A stretch of DNA of 8,274 bases from Eubacteriales bacterium (lineage in GTDB: Bacteria; Bacillota; Clostridia; Oscillospirales; Oscillospiraceae), in NCBI GenBank assembly GCA_030528965.1, contig JAUMXS010000057.1, positions 1-8,274 of the forward strand. Direction: 5' to 3'. A program made the translations under genes and the position numbers. Positions within the stretch are counted from its first letter, which is position 1; every line of letters starts with the position of its first letter. Under the pieces are notes generated by a model, which saw only the letters and a program-made list of their open reading frames with translations, made no database searches and had not been told where the DNA came from. Shown here piece after piece: positions 5,643 through 8,274 of this stretch.

Positions 5643-7679
5643 TTATTTGACGGTTCGGTAATACAGACCGCCCGTTTTCGGATAGGAGGGTTCTGTGTTA
5701 GAGAGAATTTCCTCTGTCGCGCGGCGGCATTCCGCGGCAGACTCGATCGTAAAGTATAAAAGTCGGAAATCTGCGGGGCTTTGGGGCTTTCCGCCCAGAT
5801 GCAGAGGAACCGAATTGAGCAGTGTGGAAAAGTGTTTATCTCCGCAGAGCAGGGGGAACTCGGCGCCGGTCCGATCGGTCAGAACAGATTTTCCGCTGCA
5901 GCCGGAGCAGCCCCCGGCCGCTGCCGACGGGCAATTCCGGACGCGCATGACCGGAAGACGGCCGTAGACAATGTATCCTCTCGGCAGTTCGCCTCCGAGA
6001 CGCCGGATCTTTTTCATGGACAGTTCAAAGGACACCGTGGCCGCGGACAAATCCGAGGCGGCATAGCGATGGAGCGAAGCGGAGTTCGTGATATTCAGGG
6101 CGGTACCGCCGTAGACCCGAAGTCCCAGCTGCCTGCCGATCTGCAGGGCGTACTGGTTTTCTGCCCAGAGAGCCTGTACGCCTTTTACGGCCAGATCCTG
6201 TATGAGTTTTCTGACTTCGTCTTCGGTCTCGGGGAAGACGAGGGACGGTGGTTCCATAACGAGCTTTTCGCCATATTCTCCAATGAGTGCGGGATTCGCC
6301 TGCAGAGCGTTTGCAGGCAGGATCACACGGTCAAAGGGCATGTTCGGCCAAAGCTGTTCCGTCGTCTGAAATCTCGCCCAGAGTTCCGGAACTTCCGGAA
6401 ATGTGTGCGGTGTGACCGCAAAGGAATAATCGGTTTCCGGGTGAGCTTCCGTTTTGCCCAGTGTTTCCGAAAGCTGAGTAAGCACGCTGCGCCGCATGGC
6501 ATTCATGCAGGAGGGCGGGAGCATCAGGCCTTCATCGTTTCGCAGTTCCAGATCAGAGAGGAAAAACGGCGTTCCGCCGCATTTTCCCAGAAACTTTGCG
6601 GCATGCTCTGCGTCTGTACCTCGTTCTCTCGCAGCAATTCCGGCGCGCTCTTCCGCGCGGACGACGGCCCCTTCACAGACGGCTTCCAGCACGGACGGAC
6701 GGTCACTTTGAATTTGCAGCGACATTTTGACGGGCAGCAGGGGCTGCTCGTTATCGTACAGACGACGGAGATCGTCAAAAACCTTTTCCGCCGCAACCAC
6801 ATCTTCCTTCGAGCGATAGCCGAACATATACTTGCCGCGTTTTCCGGTGAAGTATCCGTCCGTGAATCCACTGCGGGAGAATACGGCCTGCAGCCGTGCC
6901 TCGTCGTATGGTTCTCCGCGGAGCGCCTGCCGGCAGGCGGTGACCGCTGCGGCGACATATTCCGGACGCTTCATGCGGCCTTCGATTTTAAAGGAACAGA
7001 CGCCTGCGTCGGCCATCTCCCGGAGATGACGGATGTGGGACATGTCCTTGAGGGAGAGAACGTACTCGCGTCCTCTGCATCGGAAATCCAGACGGCAGGG
7101 CTGGGCGCACAGTCCCCGGTTTCCGCTTCGGCCGCCGATAACGCTGGAAAGATAACAGCCGCCGGAGAGACTCATGCACAGAGCGCCGTGCACGAAACAC
7201 TCAAGTGCGACGTTGGTTGAACTTCGGATTTTTTTGATCTCCTGCAGGGACAGTTCCCGTGCCAGAATGATGCGCGATACGCCGAGATCCTGATAAAAAA
7301 GTGCGCTGTCGGTGTTGTGAACGGCACACTGGGTGGATGCGTGGATGGGAAGGGAAGGGTATTTGTTCCGGAACAGATCCAGAACGGCGAGATCCTGCAC
7401 GATGACGGCATCGGCACCGGAAGCGGCGACCTCCGCCGCTGTTTCCGAGAGTTCTGCCATCTCGTCGTCTGTTACCAGCGTGTTGACCGTGACATATACG
7501 TTTACGCCGTGACTGTGGCAGAACGAGACGACTTCCTGAAGGTTCCTGCCCTCGAAGTTATCGGCATTTCTGCGCGCGTTGAAGCCTTTGGTACCCAAAT
7601 AAACGGCGTCTGCGCCGCAGCGGACCGCGGCGACGAGCTGCTGATGTCCGCCTGCCGGGGCGAGTATTTCATGTTCCAT
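5643..7679 (-). CDS. U32 family protein with DUF3656-like C-terminus (RlhA/YdcP-like)
   Basis: A 678-aa member of the U32 'peptidase' family. It opens MEHEILAPAGGHQQLVAAVR and continues GADAVYLGTKGFNARR, the usual TIM-barrel start. The conserved core has cysteines at 168, 175, 191 and 195 within ALCMSLSGGCYLSS and GNRGLCAQPCR, followed by LSLKDMSHI and SFKIEGRMKRPEYVAA. A C-terminal domain has NCPSAAAGGCSGCSGKS and the ending LLNSVPLHLGG...GGLYYRTVK, as in long clostridial members. E. coli RlhA (YdcP), of similar length, makes 5-hydroxycytidine in 23S rRNA; most U32 enzymes studied modify RNA or quinone precursors and are not proteases. The ATG at 7679 has CGGAG about 8 nt upstream, and the frame stays open further upstream without another convincing start. 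It lies inside the element, about 95 bp from the right junction, an unusual cargo. Transcription could come from cotJC or a local promoter. Confidence 0.9.
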   Translation of the reverse strand: MEHEILAPAGGHQQLVAAVRCGADAVYLGTKGFNARRNADNFEGRNLQEVVSFCHSHGVNVYVTVNTLVTDDEMAELSETAAEVAASGADAVIVQDLAVLDLFRNKYPSLPIHASTQCAVHNTDSALFYQDLGVSRIILARELSLQEIKKIRSSTNVALECFVHGALCMSLSGGCYLSSVIGGRSGNRGLCAQPCRLDFRCRGREYVLSLKDMSHIRHLREMADAGVCSFKIEGRMKRPEYVAAAVTACRQALRGEPYDEARLQAVFSRSGFTDGYFTGKRGKYMFGYRSKEDVVAAEKVFDDLRRLYDNEQPLLPVKMSLQIQSDRPSVLEAVCEGAVVRAEERAGIAARERGTDAEHAAKFLGKCGGTPFFLSDLELRNDEGLMLPPSCMNAMRRSVLTQLSETLGKTEAHPETDYSFAVTPHTFPEVPELWARFQTTEQLWPNMPFDRVILPANALQANPALIGEYGEKLVMEPPSLVFPETEDEVRKLIQDLAVKGVQALWAENQYALQIGRQLGLRVYGGTALNITNSASLHRYAASDLSAATVSFELSMKKIRRLGGELPRGYIVYGRLPVMRVRNCPSAAAGGCSGCSGKSVLTDRTGAEFPLLCGDKHFSTLLNSVPLHLGGKPQSPADFRLLYFTIESAAECRRATEEILSNTEPSYPKTGGLYYRTVK

Positions 7680-7762
7680 ATGATTATCTCCGTGCGGTTT
7701 TTCGATTTGTACTTCGCCGGGACGATTTCGTTCGACGCGCTTCTGCCGTCCCGTTTCCAGAG

Positions 7763-7790
7763 TGTACGCTTTGCTTCGCCGAATCGCTGG
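7763..7790. other. Right attachment site (cotJC 5' part/element junction)
   Basis: The element arm TGTACGCTT (7763-7771) is followed by T, then the core GCTTCGCCGAA (7773-7783), then host cotJC sequence (minus-strand codons for F-Q-R-F). The arm is the exact inverse of AAGCGTACA at the left site. The core differs from the left copy at one base, the third position of the Gly codon (7778 versus 3829). The inferred central dinucleotide is at 7776-7777. Confidence 0.8.
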
Positions 7791-8143
7791 AAATGCACGA
7801 CTTCACGCTCCCGGAGGAAGCGGATGACGTTGTTGACATCGGGGTCGTCCGAGAGACGCAAGATGTTGTCATAGGTCGTGCGTGCCTTTTGTTCGGCGCC
7901 CATATCCTCGGTGAGATCGGTGATAACGTCGCCCTTGACAGCGATCGTAGCGGCGGTCCAGGGAGTGCCGCTGGCAAACTGGGGATAGACCCCTGCGGTG
8001 TGATCGACAAAATAGGCATCAAAGCCCGCTTTTTTGATTTCTTCGATGCTCATATCGCGGGTCAGCTGATGCACCAGCGTACCTACCATCTCCAAATGGC
8101 TCAGTTCTTCCGTACCTGCAGAAGCATCGGAAATGATCCGCAT
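7777..8143 (-). pseudogene. cotJC: cotJC (Mn-catalase family), central part; N-terminus missing, 3' end displaced by element
   Basis: Beginning at GTEELSHLEMVG (from 8116), the frame follows CotJC/manganese catalase without a break: DAYFVDHTAGVYPQ, AATIAVKGD, EDMGAEQKARTTYDNILR, FLREREVVHFQRFGEA. Counting from the ATG at 8143, E13 and H16 (EExxH region), E84 and H117 correspond to four of the five dimanganese ligands. The first ligand, in the usual GGPDGEL segment, belongs to about 65 N-terminal residues that are absent. The ATG at 8143 has no visible ribosome site and the nine residues after it do not fit the family. After FGEA the frame runs into the element and stops at 7502-7504. The lack of decay suggests that the damage is recent or conditional. 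Intact CotJC is a mother-cell-made spore coat protein or a cytoplasmic catalase. Confidence 0.88.
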
Positions 8144-8174
8144 GTTTTCTGCAGATGCCGTTCCGTCGGATCTG

Positions 8175-8274
8175 TTATTGCTGCGTGCCGGATGAATTCG
8201 GGATGAGCTGATACTCCCGGAGTTTTCTCCACACGGTGGACTGACTGATGCCCAGAATATCGGACATCTGCTTT
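8175..8274 (-). CDS. Fis-type helix-turn-helix C-terminus of a sigma-54-type regulator (partial)
   Basis: The last 32 residues of a protein that enters from the right edge: KQMSDILGISQSTVWRKLRE, then YQLIPNSSGTQQ and TAA at 8175-8177. DILGISQSTVWRKL is the Fis-like DNA-binding helix pair that ends sigma-54-dependent enhancer-binding proteins (often PAS-AAA-HTH in clostridia). The AAA+ domain, with its GAFTGA loop, would lie outside the window, so the class is inferred from the tail alone. It is transcribed toward the cotJC fragment; 31 bp separate its stop from the ATG at 8143. Confidence 0.72.
   Translation of the reverse strand, partial: KQMSDILGISQSTVWRKLREYQLIPNSSGTQQ

Larger units (their letters stand above)
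3828..7776 (-). mobile_element. 3.95-kb serine-recombinase intervening element inside cotJC
   Basis: The element is bounded by the two halves of cotJC and is 3,949 bp between equivalent core positions. It contains, in minus-strand order, a U32 gene, a terminator, a 57-aa coupled ORF and a large serine recombinase that ends about 20 bp inside the left boundary. Each junction carries the core GCTTC-N-CCGAA on the + strand (3824-3834 and 7773-7783). The element-internal flanks are TGTACGCTT (7763-7771) and AAGCGTACA (3833-3841), exact inverted repeats that would flank the core symmetrically after circularisation. Excision would leave cotJC in frame. The layout matches sporulation-linked intervening elements such as skin, but the cargo is atypical and no phage genes are present. 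Boundaries are exact to within a few bases of the shared core. Confidence 0.88.

Noticed and set aside
5781..7220. 479-aa open frame on the plus strand across the U32 gene
   Set aside because: It is antisense to a well-conserved U32 protein and shows no family motif; it arises from low stop-codon frequency opposite the real gene.
7680..7772. Possible N-terminal extension of the U32 protein in frame upstream of 7679
   Set aside because: The frame is open for about 40 codons but lacks a good start codon and ribosome site, and the family-typical N-terminus begins at the chosen ATG.
7684..8022. 112-aa minus-strand frame overlapping the cotJC fragment
   Set aside because: It is a Ser/Pro/Arg-rich out-of-frame reading of cotJC; the Mn-catalase frame explains the sequence.
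1..8274. CRISPR arrays, tRNA or rRNA genes
   Set aside because: No regularly spaced repeats, tRNA cloverleaf patterns or rRNA-like segments were seen on either strand.

Overview
The window looks like chromosomal DNA from a moderately GC-rich anaerobic Firmicute, probably a sporulating clostridial lineage. The evidence is a CotJC/Mn-catalase gene, a large serine recombinase of SpoIVCA size, a long clostridial-type U32 protein, and a TrsS/TrsM-type anaerobic gene cluster. I cannot name a genus.

Left part (1-3643, + strand): a tightly packed operon of five genes with overlapping or nearly touching ends. In order they are the 3' part of a radical SAM protein (TrsS-like), a small SAM-dependent methyltransferase (TrsM / DVU_1556-like), a PaaK-like AMP-dependent CoA ligase (DVU_1553-like), a C_GCAxxG_C_C-type cysteine-rich protein (DVU_1555-like) and a MobA/MocA-like NTP transferase (DVU_1551-like). 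A strong intrinsic terminator follows. This set recurs in anaerobes, but to my knowledge its pathway is not experimentally defined. The nucleotidyltransferase hints at a molybdopterin-type or other nucleotide-linked cofactor.

Intergenic part (3644-3756): an AT-rich patch with a perfect 16-bp palindrome and a repeated 14-mer, then a second hairpin terminator that probably serves both strands.

Right part (3757-8274, - strand): the main finding. The last 25 codons of a CotJC/Mn-catalase gene lie at 3757-3834 and the preceding part lies at about 7773-8116, on the same strand and in the same codon phase. They are separated by a 3,949-bp element. The element holds a U32 (RlhA/YdcP-like) gene, a terminator, a 57-aa ORF translationally coupled to the recombinase, and a 494-aa large serine recombinase whose stop lies about 20 bp from the left attachment site. 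The two junctions share an 11-bp imperfect direct repeat (10 of 11 identical). Joining the element's own ends gives a near-ideal attP with perfect 9-bp inverted arms. Precise excision would restore the reading frame through RFGEA|LRIATEKL. This is the architecture of gene-interrupting sporulation elements such as skin in sigK. One fact complicates it: the first ~65 residues of CotJC, with one Mn ligand, are absent, and upstream lies the C-terminal helix-turn-helix of a sigma-54-type (Fis-like) regulator. The host gene is therefore broken a second time, by deletion, a second rearrangement or misassembly.
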